A DNA stretch of 64,000 nt from Armatimonas rosea (GTDB taxonomy: Bacteria; Armatimonadota; Armatimonadia; Armatimonadales; Armatimonadaceae). Numbering within the stretch: the stretch's first letter is position 1; each line of letters opens with the position of its first letter. Shown here piece after piece: positions 25,702 to 33,450 of this stretch. Location: positions 868,001 to 932,000 of the forward strand of contig NZ_JACHGW010000001.1 of NCBI RefSeq assembly GCF_014202505.1, written 5' to 3'. The notes under the pieces are model-generated. The model made no database searches, had not been told where the DNA came from, and was given only the letters and a program-made list of their open reading frames with translations. A program made the translations under genes and the position numbers.

Positions 25702-27198
25702 ATGAGCGAGATAGTCATTCGTAGTGTGGGCGTGAGCAAGGCCTTTGGCGGTGTCACCGTGCTGGAGGGGGCGTCGGTGGCCTTGTACGCCGGCGAGATG
25801 CATGCGCTGGTGGGGGAGAACGGGGCGGGCAAGTCCACCCTGGCCAAGGTCTTTGCCGGGGTGCATGCTCCGACCGTGGGGCACCTAGAGCTAGGCGGCA
25901 AGCAGGTGCACTTCGCCGGGACACGCGAGGCGGCGGCGCACGGGGTCGCGCTGATCCCGCAGGAGCCGCAGACCTTTCCCGATCTGACGGTCGCGGAGAA
26001 TATCTTTATCGGGCGCCAGCCGGGCAGCAAGGGCCTGGTGAGCTGGAAGAGCATGAACGACGAAGCCAAGCGCCTCCTGGACACGCTGGGAGTCGCGCTC
26101 GACCCTAAGGCACCCGTGCGCGGTCTCTCGGTGGCGGACCGGCAGATGATCGAGCTGGCGGCGGCGCTCTCGCTCAATGCAAAGGTGCTGATCTTCGACG
26201 AGACCACAGCCTCGCTGACACCCGGCGAGGTGGCACGCCTGGCGGAGATTATCGCGCGGCTTAAGGCAGAGGGCTGCGCACTCGCCTTTATCGGCCACCG
26301 CACCGAGGAGGTCTTCTCGCTCTGTGAGCGTATCACGGTGCTCCGCGATGGGAAGGTGGTCGATGCGGACCGCCCCATCGGCCAGACCACGGTGCAGGAG
26401 ACCCTCCAGAGAATGGTCGGGCGCGAGCTCAGCGAGTCGGGGGCGCGGACCGTGCACCTACAAGGCCCGCTACTTCTGGAGGCACGGAACCTGACACGGC
26501 GCAAGAAGTTTAAGAATATCTCGCTGGCGGTCTACTCTGGGGAGATTGTCGGGCTGGCAGGGCTGGTGGGCGCGGGCCGCACCGAGGTGGCACGGGCGCT
26601 CTTTGGCCTGCTCCCGCTCGACTCCGGGGAGATTCGCCTCGAAGGGAAGCCGGTTCGGATTACCTGCCCCGAGGATGCCATGAAGCAGGGAATCGCACTG
26701 GTGCCCGAGGACCGGCAGCAACAAGGTGCGCTCTTGCCCTGGAGTATCTGGCAGAACAATAGCCTCGCTAGCCTGAAGGGCCCCTGGCTCACGCCCAGCA
26801 AGGAGCGCGAGCTGGCCCAGACCTGGCGCGAGAGCTTCGCCGTGCGCTGCCAGAGTGTCGAGCAGAGCCTCGCGGAGCTGTCTGGGGGGAACCAGCAGAA
26901 GGTGGTCCTGTCCAAGTGGCTCGCCACCAACCCAAAAGTTCTGATCCTGGATGAGCCCACCCGCGGCGTGGATGTGGGGGCCAAGGCGCTGATCCATGAG
27001 GAGATTCAGAAGCTCACCCGTGAGGGAATCGGGGTCCTGCTGATCTCGTCGGACCTCCCCGAGATCCTCGCCCTCGCCGACCGGGTGATGGTGATGCGCG
27101 AGGGAAACCTGGTCTGTGAGCTCAGCCGCCAAGACGCCACGCCGGAGAGCGTGATCGCCGCCGCGACCGGGGCGGAGCTCGCCCGGCTGGCGCGCTAG
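25702..27198 (+). CDS. Sugar ABC transporter ATP-binding protein (CUT2/RbsA type)
   Basis: 498 aa, two fused ABC domains as in RbsA/AraG/MglA. Domain 1: GENGAGKST (Walker A), LSVADRQMIELAAAL (degenerate signature), VLIFDETTASL (Walker B). Domain 2: GLVGAGRTEVARALFG (degenerate Walker A), LSGGNQQKVVLSKWL (signature), VLILDEPTRGVDVG (Walker B). It powers import of a pentose or deoxyhexose. No permease or binding-protein gene is adjacent, although the gene lies next to a rhamnosidase. ATG 25702 is used here; GTG 25699 immediately upstream would fit a leaderless start. Confidence 0.93.
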   Translation: MSEIVIRSVGVSKAFGGVTVLEGASVALYAGEMHALVGENGAGKSTLAKVFAGVHAPTVGHLELGGKQVHFAGTREAAAHGVALIPQEPQTFPDLTVAENIFIGRQPGSKGLVSWKSMNDEAKRLLDTLGVALDPKAPVRGLSVADRQMIELAAALSLNAKVLIFDETTASLTPGEVARLAEIIARLKAEGCALAFIGHRTEEVFSLCERITVLRDGKVVDADRPIGQTTVQETLQRMVGRELSESGARTVHLQGPLLLEARNLTRRKKFKNISLAVYSGEIVGLAGLVGAGRTEVARALFGLLPLDSGEIRLEGKPVRITCPEDAMKQGIALVPEDRQQQGALLPWSIWQNNSLASLKGPWLTPSKERELAQTWRESFAVRCQSVEQSLAELSGGNQQKVVLSKWLATNPKVLILDEPTRGVDVGAKALIHEEIQKLTREGIGVLLISSDLPEILALADRVMVMREGNLVCELSRQDATPESVIAAATGAELARLAR

Positions 27199-27259
27199 GC
27201 GGAAAAATCGGCGCTTTGCCTTCATGCGCCCTTCATAAATTCCTTGTTTCATAGTCGTC

Positions 27260-29005
27260 ATGAGACGAATCAACCCACTATTGCTCTTGCTGGTTTGTTG
27301 CGTGCTGGGCAGGGGCGCTCAGGCCCACCCCGGCGGCCACGACCTCAGCCCGGCCACGCAGCGGAGCTGGCACAACCAGGCGACGGGACGGAGTGTCACC
27401 GGTGCGTTCTCCCACGTGCGCCAGGGCAGTGTCTATGTGCAGAGCGCCACGGGGCTGCAGGCGATCCCGCTGGCCCAGCTCGCCCCCGATGAGAAGCGCT
27501 ATGCGGAGGGGATCGCGGCGCGGATTCAGCAGCTCAATGCCAGCCTCTTTGCCGAGGTGGGGGAGCCGCGGCCGCAGAGTACGAGTGCGAAGCCTGTGGC
27601 AGCAGCGGCCTTTGATGCCTTTGCCCCCAAGGTCAAGACCCGCTGGGACGAGCGCTATCTCTACGTGGAGTCCGATGGGATTCCCAGCCACCCGATGATG
27701 GTGGGGATCACGAGCTGGCAGCAACAAGTCCCGATGCCCCAGAGCTACACGGGCAACAACGCCTGGCGTGTCCCGCTGAGGCCCGTCCCTGCCGCCAACC
27801 CGCTCTCGGCAAAGACCCACTTCTTCCGGGGGGCGATCGCGCTGGCGGCCAATGGGATTCCGATCTTCAATGCCCTCAACAACCGGGGAGCGGACTCGTT
27901 TCTGATCGGGGAGCTCGATGAGTTCGGGGGGCACTGTGGCCGCGCCGACGACTACCACTACCATATCGCGCCGGTGAGCCTGCAGAAGACAGTCGGGCCG
28001 GACAAGCCCATCGGCTACGCGCTGGACGGCTACCCGCTCTACGGTCTGCTGGAGCCGGGGGGCAAGCCCGTGGGCAAGCTCGACTCCTTCAATGGCCACG
28101 AGACTTCCGGCTTGGGCTACCACTACCACGCCACCAAGACCTATCCCTACCTCAACGGCGGCTTCCACGGCGAGGTGACGGAAATTGACGGTCAGGTCGA
28201 TCCCCAGCCGCGCGCCCAGAGTGTCCGCCCCGATACCCCACCGCTCCCCGGTGCCAAGATCACGGCGTTCTCCCAGCCCAAGCCCGGCAGCTACGCGCTG
28301 ACCTACGTGATTCAGGGCCTCACCTGCAAGATCAACTACCGCTTGGAGACCGATGGGAGCTACACGTTTGACTACATCAACCCCGAGGGCAAGGTGGTGA
28401 CGATCAACTACCCGACGCGCCCGCGTGGCGGTCAAGGTGGCAGTGGTGGGCGCGGTCAAGGCGGTGGCCAGCGTGGTGGCGGCGGCGGGCGCCGCGACTC
28501 GGCGGCCCCGACCATTGTTCCGGCAAAGCCGGGCGACTTTCAGCTGACGAGCCCTGTGGTGGTGAACGGCGGGAGCCTGCCTGTGGACTACACCTGCGAC
28601 GGGGCGAGCGCCTCGCCGCCGGTGGCCTGGAAGAACGCGCCCGCCGGAACCAAGGCATTCGCTGTCGTGATGCACCACTATCCCCCCGGCGAGACCGAGG
28701 AGCCGCATGTCTACTGGGTGGTCTACAACATCCCGGTCGCCACCAAGGCCATCCCACAGAACGACACGGTGATCGGGGCGCGTGGGGTCAATACGGTCAA
28801 CCGCCGTGCGCAGTACACCCCGCCGTGCTCCCAGGGGCCGGGGAAGAAGTGGTACATTCTCACGCTCTACGCCCTCTCCGAAGAAGTCAAGCCCGAGGCG
28901 ACCCGTGGTGTCACCCGCGAGGCGCTGCTGACCGCGATGAAGGGCAAGATCCTCGCCACGTCCGTGCTCAATGTCTCCTACGAAAGGCAGTCGCAGAACC
29001 CATGA
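27260..29005 (+). CDS. YHYH domain protein fused to a PEBP (YbhB/YbcL-like) domain
   Basis: 581 aa with a signal peptide (NPLLLLLVCCVLGRGAQA). Residues about 100-300 are the YHYH domain (FNALNNRGADSF, GGHCGRADDYHYHIAP, YALDGYPLYGLLE, LGYHYHATKTYPYLNGGFHG). A Gly/Arg/Gln-rich linker follows (residues about 390-415). The C-terminal domain (about 425-580) is PEBP: FQLTSPVVVNGGSLPVDYTCDGASASPPVAWKNAP and HVYWVVYNIP. The role is unknown; YHYH proteins are secreted and their histidines suggest metal binding. The stop overlaps the next start (ATGA). Confidence 0.85.
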   Translation: MRRINPLLLLLVCCVLGRGAQAHPGGHDLSPATQRSWHNQATGRSVTGAFSHVRQGSVYVQSATGLQAIPLAQLAPDEKRYAEGIAARIQQLNASLFAEVGEPRPQSTSAKPVAAAAFDAFAPKVKTRWDERYLYVESDGIPSHPMMVGITSWQQQVPMPQSYTGNNAWRVPLRPVPAANPLSAKTHFFRGAIALAANGIPIFNALNNRGADSFLIGELDEFGGHCGRADDYHYHIAPVSLQKTVGPDKPIGYALDGYPLYGLLEPGGKPVGKLDSFNGHETSGLGYHYHATKTYPYLNGGFHGEVTEIDGQVDPQPRAQSVRPDTPPLPGAKITAFSQPKPGSYALTYVIQGLTCKINYRLETDGSYTFDYINPEGKVVTINYPTRPRGGQGGSGGRGQGGGQRGGGGGRRDSAAPTIVPAKPGDFQLTSPVVVNGGSLPVDYTCDGASASPPVAWKNAPAGTKAFAVVMHHYPPGETEEPHVYWVVYNIPVATKAIPQNDTVIGARGVNTVNRRAQYTPPCSQGPGKKWYILTLYALSEEVKPEATRGVTREALLTAMKGKILATSVLNVSYERQSQNP

Positions 29006-29670
29006 AAAAGTTTGCTCCCTATCTGATTGGTGCCCTGATCGGTGCCGCCGCTCTTGCCGTGGCCCAGCCGCCGCGCCGTGGCGGCCAGCCCGGCATCGTC
29101 AAGCCCGAGATGTCCGATATCATCCAGGCCAATATCTACGCCGACAACTGGTTTGCGATGTACATCAATGGCAAGCTCGTGGCGGTCGATCCCATCGACT
29201 TTCTGCCGCACAACGTGGTCAATGTCAATATCCTGCCGGAGTACCCCATGACGATCGCGATTATTGCCAAGGACAACGCCGATCCGAAGACGGGCTTTGA
29301 GTACGGCGACCATGTCGGCGATGGGGGCTTCGTGCTAAAGTTCAGCGACGGCACGGTGACCGATGCGAAGTGGAAGGTGAAGACCATCTTCTCCGGCCCG
29401 CCCGTGAAGAACGAGCCGATTCCCGCCGGCTGGTTTCTGCCGAGCTTCGATGACAGTAAGTGGGAGAGTGCCACAGAGTTCACCAACGAGCGGGTCAATC
29501 CCAAGAAGCCCTACTACGACTACAACTTCGAGGGGGCAAAGTTTATCTGGAGCCGCGATCTGGACCTAGACAATACGATCCTGCTCCGCACCAAGATCGA
29601 GAAGCCCGGCTGGAAGGCCCGCTGGACCACCAAGCCCGATCTGGATATCAGTGGTGCGCCGCTCCGCTAG
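29002..29670 (+). CDS. Secreted hypothetical protein linked to YHYH gene
   Basis: 222 aa with a signal peptide (KKFAPYLIGALIGAAALAVAQP). The mature part contains NIYADNWFAMYINGKLVAVDPIDFLPHNVVNVNILPEYPMTIAIIAKDNADP, which looks like a beta-sandwich of the kind found in galactose-binding-like domains, and WFLPSFDDSKWESATEF, also typical of such folds. No named family is assigned. It is translationally coupled to the YHYH-PEBP gene through ATGA. Its stop shares CTAG with the convergent sialidase gene. Confidence 0.8.
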   Translation: MKKFAPYLIGALIGAAALAVAQPPRRGGQPGIVKPEMSDIIQANIYADNWFAMYINGKLVAVDPIDFLPHNVVNVNILPEYPMTIAIIAKDNADPKTGFEYGDHVGDGGFVLKFSDGTVTDAKWKVKTIFSGPPVKNEPIPAGWFLPSFDDSKWESATEFTNERVNPKKPYYDYNFEGAKFIWSRDLDLDNTILLRTKIEKPGWKARWTTKPDLDISGAPLR

Positions 29671-30635
29671 ACGAGCTTGCCGTGCCAGAAGTGGATCTGC
29701 TTGCGCTTCCAGGTGTAGGTGACCGCGAGCTCGTTCTTGCCGACGGGGATGATCGCGGGGTAGGAGAACTCCATTTTCGGCTCGGTCTCGATATCGACAA
29801 AGCTGGGCCAGGTGACACCGTTGTCAAACGAGAGCGCGATCCGTAGCGGGGTGCGTGCGGCCCAGTTTCCGACCACGGGGTTGTGCGCCAGCGCCAGCGT
29901 GCCATCGGGGAGGCGCGCGAGGTCGATCCCGCTGTTGTTGTTGGGGAGCTTGGAGTCGTAGACCGGCTTCCAGGTGCGCCCGTTGTCGTCGGAGTCCGTG
30001 CGGGGGCAGTAGCCGCACGACGAGCGCAAGAGCGCGTGGAGCTTGCCGGGCGCGGACTCCCACATCGTCGCCTGAATAATCCCGTGTTTCTCGCCCAGCG
30101 CCGTCCGATCCAGGTTGGGTGTGCGCTGCCAGGTCTTGCCGTTGTCCGACGACCGATCGAAGAAGGCCTCCCAGGTGCCTTGCTCGCTTGATGCCCCCGC
30201 CAGTAGGGTCCCATCGGCCAGTAGGATCGGCTTGTTCTTCACCGGCCCCCGCCCCCCGGTATCGTCGCCGGGGACCAGCTCACGCGCCGCGCTCCAGGTC
30301 TTGCCGGAGTCGCGCGACGTCATGGTGAAGGTCTTCCAGTGGGGGATGGTGGCTCCGGTCTTGAACCAGAGGTGAAGTGTCTTGTCGGGGCCGTAGAACA
30401 GCACCGGGTTCCAGTGCGCGGTCTCATCAATCTTGGCGACTCGCACCGGCGCGCTCCACTTGCTGCCCTCACGGCGCGAGAGCCAGATCCCGACATCGGG
30501 GTGCTTCTCGTGCGTCCCGCCAAACCAGGCCGCCACCAGGGTCTTGCCGCACAGCGCCACCGTCGATGCATGGCACTCGGGGAAGGTCGCCTCGGTGTAG
30601 ATCGGCTCCTGGGTGATTGTCTCTAGACGTTTCAT
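29667..30635 (-). CDS. Sialidase-like (BNR/Asp-box) exo-glycosidase
   Basis: 322 aa, six-bladed beta-propeller. Asp-boxes are visible: SRDSGKTW, SSDNGKTW, SDDNGRTW and SFDNGVTW. Other family features: FPECHASTVALCGKTLVAAWFGGTHEKHPDVGIW near the N-terminus and LARLPDGTLALAHNPV. There is no signal peptide, so it is cytosolic or exported another way. Members labelled sialidase in environmental bacteria often act on other sugars, so the substrate is open. TATAAT lies 6 nt upstream of the ATG, implying a leaderless mRNA. Convergent with the 29002 gene, sharing CTAG. Confidence 0.85.
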   Translation of the reverse strand: MKRLETITQEPIYTEATFPECHASTVALCGKTLVAAWFGGTHEKHPDVGIWLSRREGSKWSAPVRVAKIDETAHWNPVLFYGPDKTLHLWFKTGATIPHWKTFTMTSRDSGKTWSAARELVPGDDTGGRGPVKNKPILLADGTLLAGASSEQGTWEAFFDRSSDNGKTWQRTPNLDRTALGEKHGIIQATMWESAPGKLHALLRSSCGYCPRTDSDDNGRTWKPVYDSKLPNNNSGIDLARLPDGTLALAHNPVVGNWAARTPLRIALSFDNGVTWPSFVDIETEPKMEFSYPAIIPVGKNELAVTYTWKRKQIHFWHGKLV

Positions 30636-30641
30636 GGGGCC

Positions 30642-30647
30642 ATTATA
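30642..30647 (-). promoter_or_regulatory. -10 box of the sialidase-like gene
   Basis: TATAAT on the minus strand, 6 nt from the ATG. It overlaps the last codons and stop of the upstream DCC-family gene (stop at 30643). Confidence 0.55.
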
Positions 30648-31314
30648 GACGAAAAACCCATGCGCGGCGGTGCAAGTCTAGTAGGGTGATGGCGAGCGCC
30701 AGCGGCCACCAAGCCAGCGGCAAGACTGCCAGTAGGAGCGCAAAGACCAGGCAGTTGGTGGCAAACGAGCCCAGCGCGTCCCAGCCGCGCCGCGCCGCAA
30801 AGATCCCGCCCACTAGCTGAAGTGCCGCCACAACGAGAACCGGAGCCAGCGCGTGCGCCGCGACTCCTGCCAGCCAGCCCAGCAGCGCGATTCCGAGCCA
30901 GGCGCTCCGCCAGCCCAGGTGCCGCTCGGGTCGGCAGTCGAAGGGAGTGACGGGCGGCTGGCACCCGGCGATCTGGCGGCGGTTGTAGGAGAGCAGACGG
31001 TACAAGGGCCAGATCGCCGCCTTGAGCCCGCGCTGGCGCAGGGCGGGCCGGAGCCATGTCGCTTGGTGCCCGATCAGCAGAAAGAGCGCATCGAGCCCGT
31101 AGGCAATCTCGCCGGTCGTGCGGTCGATCAGGGGAATCGCCACCCGGCCCCGCGCGACGTCCAGCGTCTCAAAGACCTCGGGGCACTGCACGGGAGCCTG
31201 TCCAAACGCCACCCGCCCCGCCCGGGGAAGCACCCCCAGGCGCACAAAGCCCTCGGTGTAGAGCTGGCACAGCGGGCAGCTATCGTCGTAGAGGATCACT
31301 TTCTCGGCAAGCAT
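30643..31314 (-). CDS. DCC family thiol-disulfide oxidoreductase-like membrane protein (DUF393)
   Basis: 223 aa. The N-terminal domain (residues 1-120) is the DCC/DUF393 fold: EKVILYDDSCPLCQLYTEGFVRLG with a CPLC redox-type motif, and the later GRVAIPLIDRTTGEIAYGLDALFLLIG. The C-terminal part carries two to three hydrophobic helices (AWLGIALLGWLAGVAAHALAPVLVVAALQLVGG; CLVFALLLAVLPLAWWPLALAITLL). Start: GGAG is 6 nt from the ATG at 31314 but only 3 nt from the preceding GTG, so ATG is preferred. Substrate unknown. Confidence 0.85.
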   Translation of the reverse strand: MLAEKVILYDDSCPLCQLYTEGFVRLGVLPRAGRVAFGQAPVQCPEVFETLDVARGRVAIPLIDRTTGEIAYGLDALFLLIGHQATWLRPALRQRGLKAAIWPLYRLLSYNRRQIAGCQPPVTPFDCRPERHLGWRSAWLGIALLGWLAGVAAHALAPVLVVAALQLVGGIFAARRGWDALGSFATNCLVFALLLAVLPLAWWPLALAITLLDLHRRAWVFRL

Positions 31315-31398
31315 CACAAACTCCCTGATTCCTAAAATTGAACGTGTTCACATTTAGAATATCGGCGATTCTGTCGCTTGTCAAGAGGCGCTTTTTGC

Positions 31399-31550
31399 CG
31401 CCGATTGGAAATCGGCGTCTGCAGTGGCCTTCGGCCGCGAAGCCCGTGCCGGGCTGGGGGATAGGTTCGGTAGCCCGCACCCAGAGGGTACCCGGGCTTT
31501 GCGGCTGAGGAACGAAGCCACTGCAGACGCCGGTTTTCAACCGGTGGGGC
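31399..31550. repeat. Palindromic element overlapping the 3' end of the CBM9-like gene
   Basis: The left hairpin CGCCGATTGGAAATCGGCG is followed by TCTGCAGTGGC (31418-31428), whose complement is at 31517-31527, an inner imperfect stem (GAAGCCCG ... CGGGCTTTGC) and a right hairpin around CCGGTTTTCAACCGG (31530-31544). The right hairpin encodes the last residues and stop of the CBM9-like protein. Same architecture as 9126-9252. Confidence 0.75.
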
Positions 31551-32463
31551 GAATCCGGGAGTCGTGGGTGACGATGAGGTTGCCGCGCGTGGCGCTCCAG
31601 CCTTCGGGGCGTTTTTCGGCGCGGTAGAGCTCCATGAGGTGGCAGCGGTCGTCCCAGTCCGGGTCGGGGCGGAAGGGGGCCTCAGGGGATGCCTCGAACT
31701 GGACATAGCCCCAGAACTCGGGGCGGTGCATGTCGATGGCCCACTGCGGGCTCCAGACCCAGTTGTGCTCGGGGGTGCTGGGGATCTTCTGGTAGGGTGC
31801 GGGGATCTTCCCGGAGTTATCCACAGGCGGGAGGGAGTTATCCACAGGGTAGTCGAAGTTATCCACAGGCTCGATATCCCACTCAACCCGCGAGAAGTTC
31901 ACCCGCCACTGCTGCCCGAGCGTGGGGCAGCCTCCGCCTTGCAGGGTCTTGAGCCCGCTCCAGGGAAGCGCCAGCTCCAAGGTCCAGCCGTGGTCGCGGT
32001 CGCGGGCATCGTTGAGGGTGCCGATGACCTTGACTGCGGTCTTGATGCCCTCGATCTCCCACTCATTGAGCGCGGGCCCCCCATCCCGGTACGGCTTGGG
32101 CAGGCGCAGGTCCCAAGTGGTGTTGAGGGCGTTCATCTCGAACTCGCCGTAGTCGTGGTTGTCGCCGTCGGGGTCGAGGAAGACCTCGAAGTCGTTGTCG
32201 TAGAAGATCACGGAGTCGTGCTCGGTGAGCGTCGCCCAGATATCGGGCTCCTCCAGCTCGGCGGCGATATAGAAATAATTCTCGTCCCAGAGCATCTTGA
32301 CGCGGGTACGGAAGCGGGGGGCGGGCTTGCTCTCGCCCTCGATGTCGAGAAAATCATCGCTCCAGGGCGCGGCCTGCCAGACCGGCTTGGTCAGGTCGCC
32401 GTCGATCACGATCGGCTGGCTGGCGCGGGCGCAGACATAGCCTTTGGGGTGGGGGTAGCTCAT
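31537..32463 (-). CDS. Carbohydrate-binding family 9-like protein
   Basis: 308 aa, cytosolic by lack of signal. CBM9-like fold: PIVIDGDLTKPVWQAAPWSDDFLDIEG, TRVKMLWDENYFYIAAELEEPDIWATL, DNDFEVFLDPDGDNHDYGEFEMNALNTTWDL, WTLELALPWSGL, and the C-terminal HNWVWSPQWAIDMHRPEFWGYVQF. Residues about 195-225 hold an extra segment with PVDN repeated three times at 7-residue spacing; its DNA is three perfect DnaA boxes. The stop lies within the palindromic element. Start overlaps the GH43-like stop (ATGA), so the two are coupled. Confidence 0.85.
   Translation of the reverse strand: MSYPHPKGYVCARASQPIVIDGDLTKPVWQAAPWSDDFLDIEGESKPAPRFRTRVKMLWDENYFYIAAELEEPDIWATLTEHDSVIFYDNDFEVFLDPDGDNHDYGEFEMNALNTTWDLRLPKPYRDGGPALNEWEIEGIKTAVKVIGTLNDARDRDHGWTLELALPWSGLKTLQGGGCPTLGQQWRVNFSRVEWDIEPVDNFDYPVDNSLPPVDNSGKIPAPYQKIPSTPEHNWVWSPQWAIDMHRPEFWGYVQFEASPEAPFRPDPDWDDRCHLMELYRAEKRPEGWSATRGNLIVTHDSRIRPTG
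31817..31867. promoter_or_regulatory. Three perfect DnaA boxes at 21-bp spacing
   Basis: TTATCCACA occurs at 31817-31825, 31838-31846 and 31859-31867, all in the same orientation. The 21-bp spacing equals two helical turns and seven codons. It lies within the CBM9-like coding region. Possible DnaA titration or regulatory site; no dnaA or dnaN nearby. Confidence 0.65.
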
Positions 32464-33368
32464 AGGAGTGCCTTTCGGAGTGTGTTCACAAGGGAGCGCG
32501 TTGTCTTGACCACCATGCCGTGACGGGCACCAGGAACCATCTGGAGCCTCTCACTCGCCTCGTGCCAGTGCACGGCGTCGTCGGACTCCGCCGCGCCCCA
32601 GGTGTCCTCTTGGTAGCGGTCGAAGTAGAGACGCCAGGTGTTCTCGATTTTCAGGGCAGTGGGGCCTTCTGCCCAGTAGTCGCCTGTGATGCGGGGGGCG
32701 ATTCTCTCAAAGGGCCCCGTGGCGCTGGTGCCGCGTGCGACGAAGAGCCACTTGTGTGCCTGTGGGACCCGGGTCTCGTCCTTGCCGATCAGCAGCCAGC
32801 TCGTGCCATCCGGCACAATCGTGGCATCGATACAGTTAAATCCCGGGTCCCAGAGCAGCTTTGTCTCCGACCAGGTCGCGCCGTTGTCGTGGCTCTCACA
32901 GAAGTAGAAGCGGTGGTTGAGCGGCTTGCCGGAGGCACTGGCATCGGGGCCAGCCTGGGGATCGGTCTCGGGGAAGCGTCCCGGGATAGTCGTGGACCAG
33001 TAGAGCACCCAGCGCTGGCCCTGCGGCTCGTAGACCAGCTCGGGGGCCCAGGCATTGAGGGCATCGGGCTCGTGTGCCATCACGGGAAGCGTGCGCTGTG
33101 CGCTCCAGTGGAGCAGGTCGGGCGACGTGGCGTAGCCGACATGGCGGTCCCACCAGCCCGTGGTCCAGACCAGGTGCCAGAGGCCGTCGGGGCCTTGCGC
33201 CAGGCAGGGATCGCGCATGAGCTTGTCCGGGCCGACGGTGGGGACGATCACGGGGACATTGGGCTCGACCAGCGGCGAGAAGCCCCAGCCGTCGTCACTG
33301 ACCGCCAGATACGCCCCGGTCTCGCCGTTGCCGAGAAAGTAGCTTAGAAGACAGACACTCTCCGCCAT
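32460..33368 (-). CDS. GH43-like five-bladed beta-propeller glycosidase
   Basis: 302 aa, no signal peptide. Propeller features: LMRDPCLAQGPDGLWHLVWTTGWWDRHVGYATSPDLLHWS (the RDPxxxx...WHL pattern), NAWAPELVYEPQGQRWVLYWSTT (APEL, probable catalytic Glu region), CIDATIVPDGTSWLLIGKDE and AEGPTALKIENTWRLYFDRY (second Glu). The pattern suits arabinanase/xylosidase-like GH43 or a neighbouring family; the exact substrate is open. TATACT is 6 nt before the ATG. The stop overlaps the CBM9-like start. Confidence 0.83.
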   Translation of the reverse strand: MAESVCLLSYFLGNGETGAYLAVSDDGWGFSPLVEPNVPVIVPTVGPDKLMRDPCLAQGPDGLWHLVWTTGWWDRHVGYATSPDLLHWSAQRTLPVMAHEPDALNAWAPELVYEPQGQRWVLYWSTTIPGRFPETDPQAGPDASASGKPLNHRFYFCESHDNGATWSETKLLWDPGFNCIDATIVPDGTSWLLIGKDETRVPQAHKWLFVARGTSATGPFERIAPRITGDYWAEGPTALKIENTWRLYFDRYQEDTWGAAESDDAVHWHEASERLQMVPGARHGMVVKTTRSLVNTLRKALL

Positions 33369-33374
33369 GGCGGG

Positions 33375-33380
33375 AGTATA
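33375..33380 (-). promoter_or_regulatory. -10 box of the GH43-like gene
   Basis: TATACT on the minus strand, 6 nt before the ATG at 33368. The hairpin at 33386-33412 lies immediately upstream, in the -35 region. Confidence 0.55.
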
Positions 33381-33385
33381 CCCGA

Positions 33386-33412
33386 GTGCCGGGGATTAGA
33401 AATCCCCGGCAC
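33386..33412. repeat. Perfect solo hairpin between the S41 and GH43-like genes
   Basis: GTGCCGGGGAT and ATCCCCGGCAC arms, 11 bp, with a 5-nt loop. The GATTAGAAATC tip resembles the left hairpins of the elements at 9126 and 31399. It has no T-run; it may be a solo member of that family or a terminator for the S41 gene. Confidence 0.6.
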
Positions 33413-33450
33413 AAGGAAGAGAGCGTCCCGTGGACGCGCAAGAGGTGGTT

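Noticed and set aside
31817-31867. Chromosomal replication origin
   Set aside because: Three DnaA boxes only, no AT-rich unwinding region, no dnaA/dnaN or parAB nearby, and they are inside a coding gene.
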